Assembly (NCBI GenBank): GCA_036522155.1
Contig: DATDGI010000380.1
Coordinates: 1 to 26,793, forward strand
Length of the DNA stretch: 26,793 nucleotides
From: UBA9676 sp036522155
GTDB lineage: Bacteria; Actinomycetota; Actinomycetes; Streptosporangiales; Streptosporangiaceae
Direction: 5' to 3'
In this document: positions 1 to 7,647 of the stretch, piece by piece
Layout of the letters: every line of letters begins with the position of its first letter
How positions within the stretch are numbered: the stretch's first letter is position 1
Notes under the pieces: model-generated
What the model saw: only the letters and a program-made list of their open reading frames with translations
What the model was told of the DNA's origin: nothing
The model's database searches: none
Position numbers and translations under genes: made by a program

Positions 1-349
1 GCAGAACGACCAGTTCGGGGTGGGTTCCTGGTGTGCGGTTCCCGGATTGAGCCACCCCACTGACTGTTTACTCACGGAGTGGAGCCGCAATGTTCCTGAC
101 CTCGCTCTCGGGCTGCTCAGGGGAGTGAGGTCAACGAAACGGAGACCGCACGCAGCGGCTGGCCAAGCCATCGAGCCGCCGATCTGGCCGTTATTTTGCT
201 CAAGCGGCGCCGCCGCCCTCCGGCCTTGGCGGCCCCGGTCGGCGCACGCCGGGCCACACCCACGCGGGCGCTCAGATCAGCACGGCTCACACCCGACGTG
301 GCAACCGTCACCTGGATGATCGAAGCCGGCCGAGTTCGGCCATGTACGC
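1..349. other. Non-coding start of window, no gene recognised
   Basis: The open frames crossing this stretch give low-complexity, Arg/Pro/Ala-rich translations with no recognisable domain, so I call no gene. The only clear structure is a short perfect inverted repeat at 328-341 (GGCCGA, two bases, TCGGCC). It lies just past the stop codon of the minus-strand membrane protein gene and could act as a weak terminator, although no T-run follows it. A gene truncated by the window edge cannot be excluded. Confidence 0.5.
328..341 (-). terminator. Possible hairpin terminator after membrane protein gene
   Basis: This is a perfect 6-bp inverted repeat with a 2-base centre (in practice a 5-bp stem with a 4-nt loop), starting 9 bases past the stop codon of the minus-strand gene that ends at 350. 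There is no U-tract, which is common for actinobacterial terminators, so the call rests on position and symmetry alone. Confidence 0.3.
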
Positions 350-1027
350 CTAGTGCAGGGACTGCATGGAGCCCGGCGGCTTGAAGAACGCGGTGGAGGC
401 CGGGCGCCACAGCAGCCATACCGCAGCACCGCCGGCCAGCCAGCCCGCGACGAACAGCACGGCGCCGCCGTAGTACAGTACCGTCACCCCGAACCCGGCA
501 TGGCTCACCGGCTGCGTGAAGGCGCCGCGCAGCTCGAAGGTCGCCAGGACGAACAGCACCGTGGACAGGATGCGCGCCCAGTTCCGGCCCTGGCCGTTCG
601 CCCGCGCCATCCAGAGCCACAGGGAAACCCAGACCAGGCCGAAGACTGTCCCCACCGTGATGACGAGCGGCTTCTGAGCCGCGAGGCTGTGGCCCAGGAA
701 TTGCCCGCGGGCGGCGACCTGGATGTCGACGATGATCAGGGCCAGCCCGATGACCAGCTCGACGGCGCTGACGGCGGCGCCCGCGTACATGAACCGGACC
801 GCTGACCGCACCGTGCGCGCCGACCGCGGCACGCCGGGCCGCAGCCGCATCCACACGCCGCCACGGATCAGGTCCGCGGACTCGGCCAGGCCGGGCCGGC
901 GCTGGCCGTCCCGGGCCCCGGCCATCAGCACCGCGAGGATCTCCGGCCCGTTCTCCCGCCGGAACTCCGGCGGATACCAGGCCAGCAACCGCCGGTACCC
1001 TCGCTCAAGGTCCACCTGATCACTCAT
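350..1027 (-). CDS. Four-helix membrane protein partnered with PadR regulator
   Basis: The product is a 225-residue protein. Its soluble N-terminus (about residues 1-60) contains the motif YRRLLAWYPPEFRREN followed by a helical stretch. This resembles the N-terminal region of many actinobacterial proteins encoded beside PadR regulators and is similar in style to HAAS-type domains. Four hydrophobic segments follow: around FMYAGAAVSAVELVIGLAL, PLVITVGTVFGLVWVSLWLW, ILSTVLFVLATF and VLYYGGAVLFVAGWLAGG. The start at 1027 was chosen because its ATG overlaps the PadR stop (ATGA), indicating translational coupling; the longer upstream frame is only the shadow of padR. The protein is probably a membrane effector or sensor whose level is set by the PadR repressor. 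Its molecular activity is unknown. Confidence 0.8.
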   Translation of the reverse strand: MSDQVDLERGYRRLLAWYPPEFRRENGPEILAVLMAGARDGQRRPGLAESADLIRGGVWMRLRPGVPRSARTVRSAVRFMYAGAAVSAVELVIGLALIIVDIQVAARGQFLGHSLAAQKPLVITVGTVFGLVWVSLWLWMARANGQGRNWARILSTVLFVLATFELRGAFTQPVSHAGFGVTVLYYGGAVLFVAGWLAGGAAVWLLWRPASTAFFKPPGSMQSLH

Positions 1028-1359
1028 GTCGCCATCCCCCCTGCCAGGTTCAACCGCGTTAGCGCGGCAGCGGCAGCAGCCTGCAGCCGGGCCGCCTCGG
1101 CGGCCAGCCGCCTGGTGCCCGCAGGCGTGAGCCGGTAATACCGGCGCAGCCGCCCCTCCACGACCTCTTCCCGGTCCACCCTGATCAGCTCGTCCGCGCG
1201 CAGGCGGTCCAGGGCGCTGTACAGCGTCCCTGCGCGCAGCCGGACCCGGCCGCCGGAGATCTCCTGGACGTCGATGATGATCCCGTACCCGTGCTGGCTG
1301 CCGTTGGCCAGCGCGGTGAGGATCATAAAGGTCGCTTCCTGCATCGCACGTACGGGCAT
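1024..1359 (-). CDS. PadR-family transcriptional regulator
   Basis: This 111-residue protein is the usual length of a compact PadR repressor. The winged helix is complete. It runs from MQEATFMILTALANGSQHGYG through GRVRLRAGTLYSALDRL (recognition helix) to the wing motif GRLRRYYRLTPAG, with a short C-terminal helix for dimerisation. The start at 1359 is chosen because a strong promoter (TTGCTA, 17-bp spacer, TATAAC) ends 6 bases before this ATG, giving a leaderless transcript. The frame stays open further upstream, but that translation has no conserved content. The stop overlaps the start of the downstream membrane protein gene. PadR proteins usually repress their own operon, and palindromic AT-rich sequence in the promoter fits autoregulation. 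The ligand is unknown. Confidence 0.9.
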   Translation of the reverse strand: MPVRAMQEATFMILTALANGSQHGYGIIIDVQEISGGRVRLRAGTLYSALDRLRADELIRVDREEVVEGRLRRYYRLTPAGTRRLAAEAARLQAAAAAALTRLNLAGGMAT

Positions 1360-1394
1360 GCAAACGTTATATACCGCTGAACGAGCTATAGCAA
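1359..1394 (-). promoter_or_regulatory. Leaderless padR promoter with palindromic core
   Basis: On the minus strand, TTGCTA (1394-1389) is followed by exactly 17 bases and TATAAC (1371-1366), then 6 bases to the ATG at 1359. Transcription would therefore start at or next to the A of the start codon. A perfect 8-bp palindrome GCTATAGC (1385-1392) overlaps the -35 element, and the near-palindrome GTATATAAC covers the -10. These are plausible PadR operators. It is the best sigma-70-type promoter I see in the window. Confidence 0.65.
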
Positions 1395-1690
1395 GCCCGG
1401 CACCCCGCGGCTGATGATGCTGCTGAATGAGTGTCGTCGACTGGGTGGCGCGGATGCGCCCGATCTGTGCGGTCGCTGGCCCACCTGGACCTGACTCGGC
1501 ATGCGCACCTATCGGCGGATCTCGCGCGTTCTCTGAACAATCAATGTGAACTCTAGAGTTGGGGCATTGCCGCAGGTCAGCACTCTTTCGTCGACGCTCA
1601 AGGCCAATGCGGCTGGGCATCAAAAAGCGGCAGCGAGGAGAGATGGGCGACCCCTTCGGCACCGTATGCCCGCTTTCTGCAGTGCCGAGC
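1395..1690. other. Gene-free stretch between padR and IS630 element
   Basis: No convincing coding region lies here. The reverse frame is open but translates to sequence without a recognisable domain. It contains a perfect 12-bp palindrome AACTCTAGAGTT at 1549-1560, and its base composition looks less GC-rich than the flanking genes. The insertion element landed at its right edge. It may be regulatory sequence, or decayed DNA. Confidence 0.45.
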
Positions 1691-1692
1691 TA

Positions 1693-1710
1693 GTGTCCTG
1701 CGCCTGAAAT
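1693..1710 (+). repeat. Left terminal inverted repeat of IS630 element
   Basis: The sequence GTGTCCTGCGCCTGAAAT is identical, in reverse complement, to 2809-2826. It directly follows the TA target dinucleotide. Confidence 0.95.
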
Positions 1711-1737
1711 TCATTGTAGAAGTACTGGGCTGGCCCT

Positions 1738-2829
1738 ATGGCGAAGATGGGGCGGCCGATGGCTGAGCTGGTGCTGTCGGGCGAGGAACGGGCGGCGCTG
1801 GTGCGCTGGTCGCGGCGGGCGGAGCCGTCGCAGGCGCTGGCGCAGCGCTGCCGGATCGTGCTGGGGTGCGCGGCTGGCAAGACGAACCAGCAGGTCGCTG
1901 CGGAGCTGGGCATCTGGCCGCAGACGGTGGGCAAGTGGCGGGCGCGGTTCATTGCCCGGCGGCTGGATGGGCTGGTGGATGAGGACCGGCCGGGGCGCCC
2001 GCCGTCGATCAGCCTGGACCGGGTCGAGGACGTGATCGTGGCGACGCTGGAGGAGACGCCGGCGAACGCGGCGCACTGGTCGCGGGCGTCGATGGCGCGC
2101 CGGTCCGGGGTGAGCAGGTCGACGGTCGGGCGGATCTGGCGGGACTTCGGCCTCAAGCCGTATTTGAGCGATGGGTTCAAGCTGTCGTCTGACCCGCTGT
2201 TCGTGGAGAAGGTCGTGGACGTCGTGGGCCTGTACCGCAACCCGCCGGAGAAGGCGGTGGTGCTGTGCGTGGATGAAAAGAGCCAGATCCAGGCCCTGGA
2301 CCGGTCCTCGCCGGTGCTGCCGATGATGCCGGGGATGCCCGGGCGGCGCACCCATGACTATGTGCGGCACGGGATTACCAGCTTGTTCGCCGCGTTCAAC
2401 ATCGCCGGCGGCACGGTGATCTCCGGACTGCACCGCCAGCACCGCGCGGCCGAGTTCAAAAAGTTCCTGGGCACCATCGGCAAGGCCGTGCCCGAGGGCC
2501 TGGACATCCACGTGATCTGTGACAACTGCGGCACGCACAAGACCCCCGCGATCAAGGCGCGGCTGGCCCGCCACCCCCGGATCCACATGCACTTCACCCC
2601 GGCCGGGTCGTCGTGGATCAACCAGGTCGAGCGGTGGTTCGGCTTCCTGACCGATCAGATGATCCGCCGCGGCGCCCACAAAAGCGTCCAGGCCCTCGAA
2701 GCCGGCATCCGCGCCTGGGCCGCCGCGTGGAACGCCGGCCCCAAGCCGTTTGTGTGGAAGAAGACCGCTGAGGAAATCCCCGGCTCCCTGGCCCGATATC
2801 TTCAACGGATTTCAGGCGCAGGACACTAG
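1738..2829 (+). CDS. IS630-family DDE transposase
   Basis: This 363-residue transposase cuts and joins the ends of its own element at TA sites. The N-terminal half holds two helix-turn-helix DNA-binding regions, about residues 33-75 (KTNQQVAAELGIWPQTVGKW) and 90-140 (ARRSGVSRSTVGRIWRDFG), joined by a DRPGRPP linker. The catalytic DDE_3 domain has D179 in CVDEKSQIQ, D262 in VICDNCGTHKT and E298 in INQVERWFGFL. The D262-E298 gap is 35 residues, as expected for the family. The gene is full length with no frameshift. The stop codon TAG is formed by the duplicated TA target plus the first flanking base, so the last coding triplet is the end of the right inverted repeat. ATG 1738 is the first start inside the element; M8 is an alternative. 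Confidence 0.95.
   Translation: MAKMGRPMAELVLSGEERAALVRWSRRAEPSQALAQRCRIVLGCAAGKTNQQVAAELGIWPQTVGKWRARFIARRLDGLVDEDRPGRPPSISLDRVEDVIVATLEETPANAAHWSRASMARRSGVSRSTVGRIWRDFGLKPYLSDGFKLSSDPLFVEKVVDVVGLYRNPPEKAVVLCVDEKSQIQALDRSSPVLPMMPGMPGRRTHDYVRHGITSLFAAFNIAGGTVISGLHRQHRAAEFKKFLGTIGKAVPEGLDIHVICDNCGTHKTPAIKARLARHPRIHMHFTPAGSSWINQVERWFGFLTDQMIRRGAHKSVQALEAGIRAWAAAWNAGPKPFVWKKTAEEIPGSLARYLQRISGAGH
2809..2826 (-). repeat. Right terminal inverted repeat of IS630 element
   Basis: This is the exact reverse complement of 1693-1710 and is followed by the second TA. It lies inside the transposase coding region and encodes its last residues. Confidence 0.95.
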
Positions 2830-2884
2830 TGCTGCCCGGCGGTAGTGGGTCAGTTTGAGTCAGGGTCACCCAGCCGGACGCTCA

Positions 2885-3394
2885 TCACGGCGGCCCACCC
2901 GGCATGAGCTTCTGGCAGGCTCGCTGCGCGGCCTGGAACACCGGCGAGTTGGGCTTGATGCCGTTAGGAATGCGCTGGCTTATGCCATTGGCACTCACGA
3001 TGGGGTCCGCCATGCCCGGTATTCCGTGTGAGCGCATGCACGCGGTGAACTTCAGCGCCTGGTCGGTGGCCTGCCGTAGCTGCGCTGCGGTCATCGGGCG
3101 GCCCTTGGGGAGCAGGTGCTGGCAGGCCTGGTTGGCCGAGTTCATCAGGGCACCGTTGAGGTGATCGGCCGGCCCGTTGACGAAGAGGTTGCCGTTGGGC
3201 TGGGGGTCGGGGAAGCCCGGCTCCCCGTGGGCGCGCATGCACTGCGAGTAGGCCAGTTCCTTCTGGTAAGCCGTCTGCGCCGCCGTGGCGGGCGCGCCGC
3301 CGCTGCCCCCGCATGCCGCTGCCAGCAGAGCGATGGCCGCCAGCGCGGCGACCGTCCCGCCCGCCCGCCACCGGACTCTGGTCCCGTCGTTCAT
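2885..3394 (-). CDS. Secreted lipoprotein with duplicated CMRxHG motif
   Basis: This 169-residue precursor has a type II signal peptide ending at the lipobox LLAAAC (lipidated C28), so the mature protein should be anchored to the outer face of the cytoplasmic membrane. The mature part contains an internal duplication. CMRAHG (C52) with PGFPDP, then ACQHLLP (C91), is repeated as CMRSHG (C119) with PGMADP, then ACQKLMP (C160). The four cysteines could form two disulfides or bind a ligand. Similar small lipoproteins are common in actinobacteria, often near efflux or ABC export genes, but their role is not established and no transporter is adjacent here. The start at 3394 is chosen for the upstream GAGGA and for placing the basic n-region correctly. 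An upstream in-frame ATG at 3439 would give an over-long n-region. Confidence 0.8.
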   Translation of the reverse strand: MNDGTRVRWRAGGTVAALAAIALLAAACGGSGGAPATAAQTAYQKELAYSQCMRAHGEPGFPDPQPNGNLFVNGPADHLNGALMNSANQACQHLLPKGRPMTAAQLRQATDQALKFTACMRSHGIPGMADPIVSANGISQRIPNGIKPNSPVFQAAQRACQKLMPGGPP

Positions 3395-3559
3395 GGGTTT
3401 ATCCTCACGGCCTGAGTCGGTGGTCCTGACGGCCGCCATTATCGGCGGCGAACCTCAGGACACCGCGCGGATCGCGTGTGACTTCAATGTGAGTGCCCGG
3501 GCAAGCGGGGCGCCTTTCCCGTTCGGCGAACAGCGGTTCCGGCGGCGTCGCGCAGGACG

Positions 3560-3571
3560 GATAGTGGACGC
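3560..3571 (+). promoter_or_regulatory. Putative leaderless -10 element before methyltransferase
   Basis: GATAGT at 3560-3565 is followed by 6 bases and the ATG at 3572. There is no purine-rich ribosome-binding site, so a leaderless transcript is likely. The -35 region (TTCCGG, 17 bases upstream) is weak. Confidence 0.4.
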
Positions 3572-4399
3572 ATGCCCACGATGCCGCCGGCGAGCGCGCC
3601 TCCTCCCAGGCCCGAGCCTCACCAGTACCGGCAGGCGGCGGAGTCATTCGGCACTGACGCCGGCCGTTACGACCGGACCCGGCCCCGTTATCCCGACGCC
3701 ATGGTGGAGCGGATCGTTGCCGCCAGCCCCGGGCCCAGCTTTCTCGACGTCGGCTGTGGCACCGGCATAGCGGCCCGGCAGTTCCAGGCGGCCGGCTGCA
3801 AGGTGCTCGGGGTCGAGCCCGACGCGCGCATGGCCGGCTTCGCGCGGGGCTGCGGGGTCGAGGTCGAGGTGGCGACGTTCGAGGCCTGGGACGCGGTGGG
3901 CCGGGAGTTCGACGCGGTCGTCGCCGGGACGGCCTGGCACTGGGTGGACCCGGTCGCGGGCGCGGCCAAGGCGGCCCAGGTGCTGCGGCCTGGTGGCCGG
4001 CTGGCGGCGTTCTGGCACGTGTTCCAGCTTCCGCCCGACGTGGTGGAGGCCTTCGCCGTGGTCTACCAGCGGGTGGTGCCCGGCTCCCCGTTCAGCATGC
4101 AGGCGGCGAGGCAGGCCCTGGACGCGTACCAGGTGCTGTTCACCAAGGCCATCGACGGGATCCGCGAGGCGGGCGGGTTCGGCGGCCCGGAGCAGTGGCG
4201 GTTCGACTGGGAGCGGCCCTACACCCGGGACGAGTGGCTGGACCAGATGCCCACGTCCGGCATCCTCACCCGGCTCCCGCCGGACAAGCTGGCGGAGGTG
4301 CTGGCCGCCACCGGGGCCGCCATCGACGCGATGGGAGGCAGCTTCACGATGGGTTACGCCACCGTCGTGGTCACTGCCACCCGGACCGGCGCCGCCTGA
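3572..4399 (+). CDS. Class I SAM-dependent methyltransferase
   Basis: This 275-residue protein has a Rossmann-type methyltransferase core of the Methyltransf_11/25 type. Motif I is FLDVGCGTG (about residues 57-65). The acidic end of strand beta-2 is VLGVEPD, motif II-like sequence is FDAVVAGTAWHWVD, and motif III-like sequence is VLRPGGRLAAFWH. The opening QYRQAAESFGTDAGRYDRTRPRYP is typical of small-molecule methyltransferases related to UbiE/trans-aconitate-type enzymes. The C-terminal part (about 150-260) is a helical cap that would select the substrate. The substrate cannot be named. It is transcribed alone, divergent from the lipoprotein gene, and its end faces guaB1 across 43 bp. The ATG at 3572 fits a leaderless start. 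Confidence 0.88.
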   Translation: MPTMPPASAPPPRPEPHQYRQAAESFGTDAGRYDRTRPRYPDAMVERIVAASPGPSFLDVGCGTGIAARQFQAAGCKVLGVEPDARMAGFARGCGVEVEVATFEAWDAVGREFDAVVAGTAWHWVDPVAGAAKAAQVLRPGGRLAAFWHVFQLPPDVVEAFAVVYQRVVPGSPFSMQAARQALDAYQVLFTKAIDGIREAGGFGGPEQWRFDWERPYTRDEWLDQMPTSGILTRLPPDKLAEVLAATGAAIDAMGGSFTMGYATVVVTATRTGAA

Positions 4400-4442
4400 C
4401 CCGGCCGGCCTGTCCGCCCCGGGGAGGTGATCCCGGGCAAGG

Positions 4443-5879
4443 TCACCAGCTGGTGGGCAGGGGCATGCCTTCGCTGTAGCCGGCCGCGCTCTGGATCCCG
4501 ACCAGGGCCCGCTCGTGGAGGTCGCCGAGCGTGCTCGCGCCCGCGTAGGTACAGGCGCTGCGCAGCCCGGCGGTGATCTGGTCGATCAGGTCCTCCACCC
4601 CGGGCCGCTCCGGGTCGAGGTACATCCGGGCGGTGGAGATGCCCTCCTCGAACAGCTCCTTGCGGGCCCGCTCGAACGGCGAGTCCGCAACCGACCGCAG
4701 CCGGACCGCCCGGGCCGAGGCCATCCCGAAGCTCTCCTTGTACAGCCGGCCGTCGGCGTCGCGGAACGTGTCCCCGGGCGACTCGTAGGTGCCCGCGAAC
4801 CATGACCCGATCATGACGTTGGCGGCCCCGGCGGCCAGGGCCAGCGCCACGTCCCGCGGGTGCCGGACGCCGCCATCCGCCCATACATGCGCGCCCAGCC
4901 GGTGCGCCTCCGCCGCGCACTCCAGCACCGCGCTGAACTGCGGCCGGCCGACGCCGGTCATCATCCGGGTGGTGCACATGGCGCCCGGGCCGACGCCGAC
5001 CTTGACGATGTCGGCCCCGGCCGCCACCAGGTCGCCCACGCCGGCCGCGGTGACCACGTTGCCCGCCGCCACCGGCACCAGCGGGCCGGTGTCACGGACG
5101 ATCCGCAGCGCGCTGATCATCTTGTCCTGGTGGCCGTGGGCGGTGTCCACCACCAGCAGGTCGACCCGGGCCGCGATGAGCTGCTTGGCTTTCAGGGCGA
5201 CATCCCCGGTGATGCCAACCGCGGCGCCGACCCGCAGCCGCCCGGCCTGGTCGGTCGCTGGCTGGTAGAGCGTCGCCCGCAGCGCGCTGGTCCGGGTCAG
5301 GATGCCGACCAGCGCACCGGCCGCATCCACCACCGGGGCCAGCCGGTGCCGCCCGTCATGCAGCAGGCCAAACGCCTGCCGGGGATCGGTCCCGGCCGCC
5401 AGCGTCAGCAGGTCGGTGGACATCACCTGGCGCAGCTGGGTGAACCGGTCCACCCCCTGGCAGTCCGCCTCGGTGACCACCCCCACCGGGCGGCCGTCCT
5501 CGACCACCACCACGGCGCCGTGCGCCCGCTTGGGCAGCAGGCTGAGCGCCTGCCCAGTGGTGTCGCCCGGGCCCAGCGTGATCGGGGTGTCGTGGACCAG
5601 GTCCCGGTTCTTCACCCAGGACACCACCTCGGCCACCACGTCGATCGGGATGTCCTGCGGCAGCACCGCGATCCCGCCCCGGCGGGCGACGGTCTCGGCC
5701 ATCCGGCGGCCGGACACGGCCGTCATGTTGGCCACCACCACCGGGATGGTGGCCCCGCTGCCATCGCTGGTGCGCAGGTCCACATCCAGCCGGGAGTCGA
5801 CCGCCGACCGGCTCGGGACGAGGAAGACGTCGCTGTAGGTCAGGTCGTGCGGCACGGCCTGGCCGGAAAGGAATCGCAC
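4443..5879 (-). CDS. guaB1: GuaB1 family IMP dehydrogenase-related protein (GMP reductase type)
   Basis: This 478-residue (beta/alpha)8 enzyme carries two CBS domains (about residues 94-205) inserted in the barrel, as in IMP dehydrogenase. The catalytic loop GPGAMCTTRMMTG places the nucleophile at C302. The phosphate/nucleotide motifs VVDTAHGH, AAGNV and the WADGGVRHPRDVALALAAGA segment are intact. The N-terminus RFLSGQAVPHDLTYSDVFLVPSRS and the overall pattern match the actinobacterial GuaB1 group rather than true GuaB. Mycobacterial GuaB1 is a CBS-containing GMP reductase that returns GMP to IMP for purine salvage. The start is GTG at 5879; 45 upstream in-frame codons are unlike the family. 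CAGAAT ends 7 bases before the GTG, suggesting a leaderless mRNA. The start is 43 bp from the divergent folP2-like gene. Confidence 0.92.
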   Translation of the reverse strand: MRFLSGQAVPHDLTYSDVFLVPSRSAVDSRLDVDLRTSDGSGATIPVVVANMTAVSGRRMAETVARRGGIAVLPQDIPIDVVAEVVSWVKNRDLVHDTPITLGPGDTTGQALSLLPKRAHGAVVVVEDGRPVGVVTEADCQGVDRFTQLRQVMSTDLLTLAAGTDPRQAFGLLHDGRHRLAPVVDAAGALVGILTRTSALRATLYQPATDQAGRLRVGAAVGITGDVALKAKQLIAARVDLLVVDTAHGHQDKMISALRIVRDTGPLVPVAAGNVVTAAGVGDLVAAGADIVKVGVGPGAMCTTRMMTGVGRPQFSAVLECAAEAHRLGAHVWADGGVRHPRDVALALAAGAANVMIGSWFAGTYESPGDTFRDADGRLYKESFGMASARAVRLRSVADSPFERARKELFEEGISTARMYLDPERPGVEDLIDQITAGLRSACTYAGASTLGDLHERALVGIQSAAGYSEGMPLPTSW

Positions 5880-5922
5880 CCGTCCGATTCTGCCGTACCG
5901 GCGGCGCCCTATCCTGCTGACG
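5880..5922. promoter_or_regulatory. Overlapping divergent promoters of guaB1 and folP2-like gene
   Basis: Only 43 bp separate the two start codons. On the minus strand CAGAAT (5892-5887) lies 7 bases before the guaB1 GTG. On the plus strand TATCCT (5910-5915) lies 7 bases before the folP2-like ATG. The two hexamers are 17 bp apart, so each gene's -10 falls in the other's -35 position. Both transcripts would be leaderless and the two polymerases could not bind at once. Confidence 0.5.
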
Positions 5923-6789
5923 ATGACCACCGGCAGCCCCGTCGCGGGCAGGACGCTGCGCCTGCGCGGCAGGGAATGGCCGCCAGGCTCGTTTGGCATC
6001 ATGGCCGTGATCAACCGGACCCCGGACTCGTTCTTCGACCACGGCTCGACCTATGACTTCGGTGCCGCGATGACGGCCGCGGACCAGGCGGTCGCCGATG
6101 GCGCCGACATCCTGGACATCGGCGGGGTGAAGGCGGGCCCGGGGGAGGACGTGACCACGGCCGAGGAGATCCGCCGGGTGGCCGGGCTGGTGGCGGCCAT
6201 CCGGGCCCAGCATCCGTCGATGGTGGTCAGCGTGGACACCTGGCGCGCGGAGGTGGGCGAGGCGGTCGCCCGGGCGGGCGCGGATCTGCTCAACGACGCG
6301 TGGGGCGGCGCCGACCCGGCGCTGGCGCGGGTCGCCGCGGCACACGGCCTCGGGCTGGTCTGCTCGCACGCGGGCGGGCTGGCGCCACGCACCCGGCCGC
6401 ACCGGCCCGCCTACCCCGACCTGGTGGGGCAGGTGCGCGGCCACGTCACGGCCGAGGCCGAGCGCGCGGTCGCGGCCGGGGTGCGCCCGGACGGGATCGT
6501 GATCGACCCCGCCCACGATTTCGGCAAGAACACCTGGCAGTCGCTGGCCCTGACCCGCCACACCGCGGACCTGGTGGCCACCGGCTGGCCGGTGCTGGTC
6601 GCCGTGTCGAACAAGGACTTCATCGGGGAGAGCCTCGACCTGCCGGTGGACGAGCGGGGCGAGGGGACCATCGCCGCGCTGGCCGTCTGCGCCTGGGAGG
6701 GGGCCCGGCTGTTCCGCGTTCACGACGTGCCCGCGGCCCGTGAGGCCCTGGCCACGGTGACCGCGCTGCGGGAGACCCTGGCCGGCTGA
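5923..6789 (+). CDS. folP2: Dihydropteroate synthase homologue, FolP2 type
   Basis: This 288-residue TIM-barrel protein belongs to the DHPS family, which condenses p-aminobenzoate with hydroxymethyl-dihydropterin diphosphate in folate synthesis. Conserved elements are INRTPDSFFDHG (residues 30-41), DILDIGG (62-68), SVDTWR (103-108), NDAWGG (124-129), the FGK segment (200-202) and SNKDFIGE (229-236). Several positions differ from canonical DHPS. The GGESTRPG loop reads GGVKAGPG, the usual GxGFGK region reads DPAHDFGKN, and SRK reads SNK. These variants match the actinobacterial FolP2 paralogue, which in mycobacteria is reported not to replace FolP1, so true DHPS activity is doubtful. No other folate genes are adjacent. 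ATG 5923 fits a leaderless start. Confidence 0.85.
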   Translation: MTTGSPVAGRTLRLRGREWPPGSFGIMAVINRTPDSFFDHGSTYDFGAAMTAADQAVADGADILDIGGVKAGPGEDVTTAEEIRRVAGLVAAIRAQHPSMVVSVDTWRAEVGEAVARAGADLLNDAWGGADPALARVAAAHGLGLVCSHAGGLAPRTRPHRPAYPDLVGQVRGHVTAEAERAVAAGVRPDGIVIDPAHDFGKNTWQSLALTRHTADLVATGWPVLVAVSNKDFIGESLDLPVDERGEGTIAALAVCAWEGARLFRVHDVPAAREALATVTALRETLAG

Positions 6790-6807
6790 CGCAGACCCCC
6801 TGGCCGG

Positions 6808-6889
6808 CTGACTCAGAACCGCGGCTGGCTGACGAACGGCCCGCCCGGCTGACTCAGGACTGCGGCTGGCTGACGCACGGCCCGCCCGG
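6808..6889 (+). repeat. Two 41-bp tandem repeats after folP2-like gene
   Basis: Units 6808-6848 and 6849-6889 differ at only three positions. A shorter related segment (GGCCGGCTGAC) at the 3' end of the preceding gene, including its stop codon, appears to have seeded the array. The repeats lie between the convergent ends of the folP2-like and tetR genes. They are probably a product of replication slippage, and a terminator role is possible. Confidence 0.75.
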
Positions 6890-6909
6890 CGGCCGCCGAA
6901 CCCGCGGGC

Positions 6910-7647
<738 letters not shown>

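Larger units (their letters stand above)
1691..2828 (+). mobile_element. Complete IS630-family insertion sequence with TA duplication
   Basis: The element proper runs 1693-2826 (1134 bp) and is bounded by perfect 18-bp terminal inverted repeats, GTGTCCTGCGCCTGAAAT at 1693-1710 and its complement at 2809-2826. Similarity between the ends continues imperfectly further inward. A TA dinucleotide flanks each end (1691-1692 and 2827-2828), the classical IS630/Tc1-mariner target duplication. It carries a single full-length transposase gene. Intact ends and an intact gene suggest recent insertion and possible activity. It sits between genes and does not visibly break one. Confidence 0.95.

Noticed and set aside
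117..854. Long minus-strand frame rich in Arg and Ala overlapping the membrane protein gene
   Set aside because: It is a frame-shifted shadow of 350-1027 with low-complexity content typical of GC-rich antisense frames.
1711..2805. Long antisense frame across the transposase
   Set aside because: The plus-strand frame has all DDE and HTH motifs. The antisense product is His/Arg/Pro-rich with no domain.
4860..6056. 398-residue plus-strand frame opposite guaB1
   Set aside because: It is the antisense shadow of a strongly conserved enzyme, with no recognisable motif or start signal.
5356..6723. 455-residue minus-strand frame spanning guaB1 and folP2-like genes
   Set aside because: It crosses two real genes in wrong frames and is low complexity.
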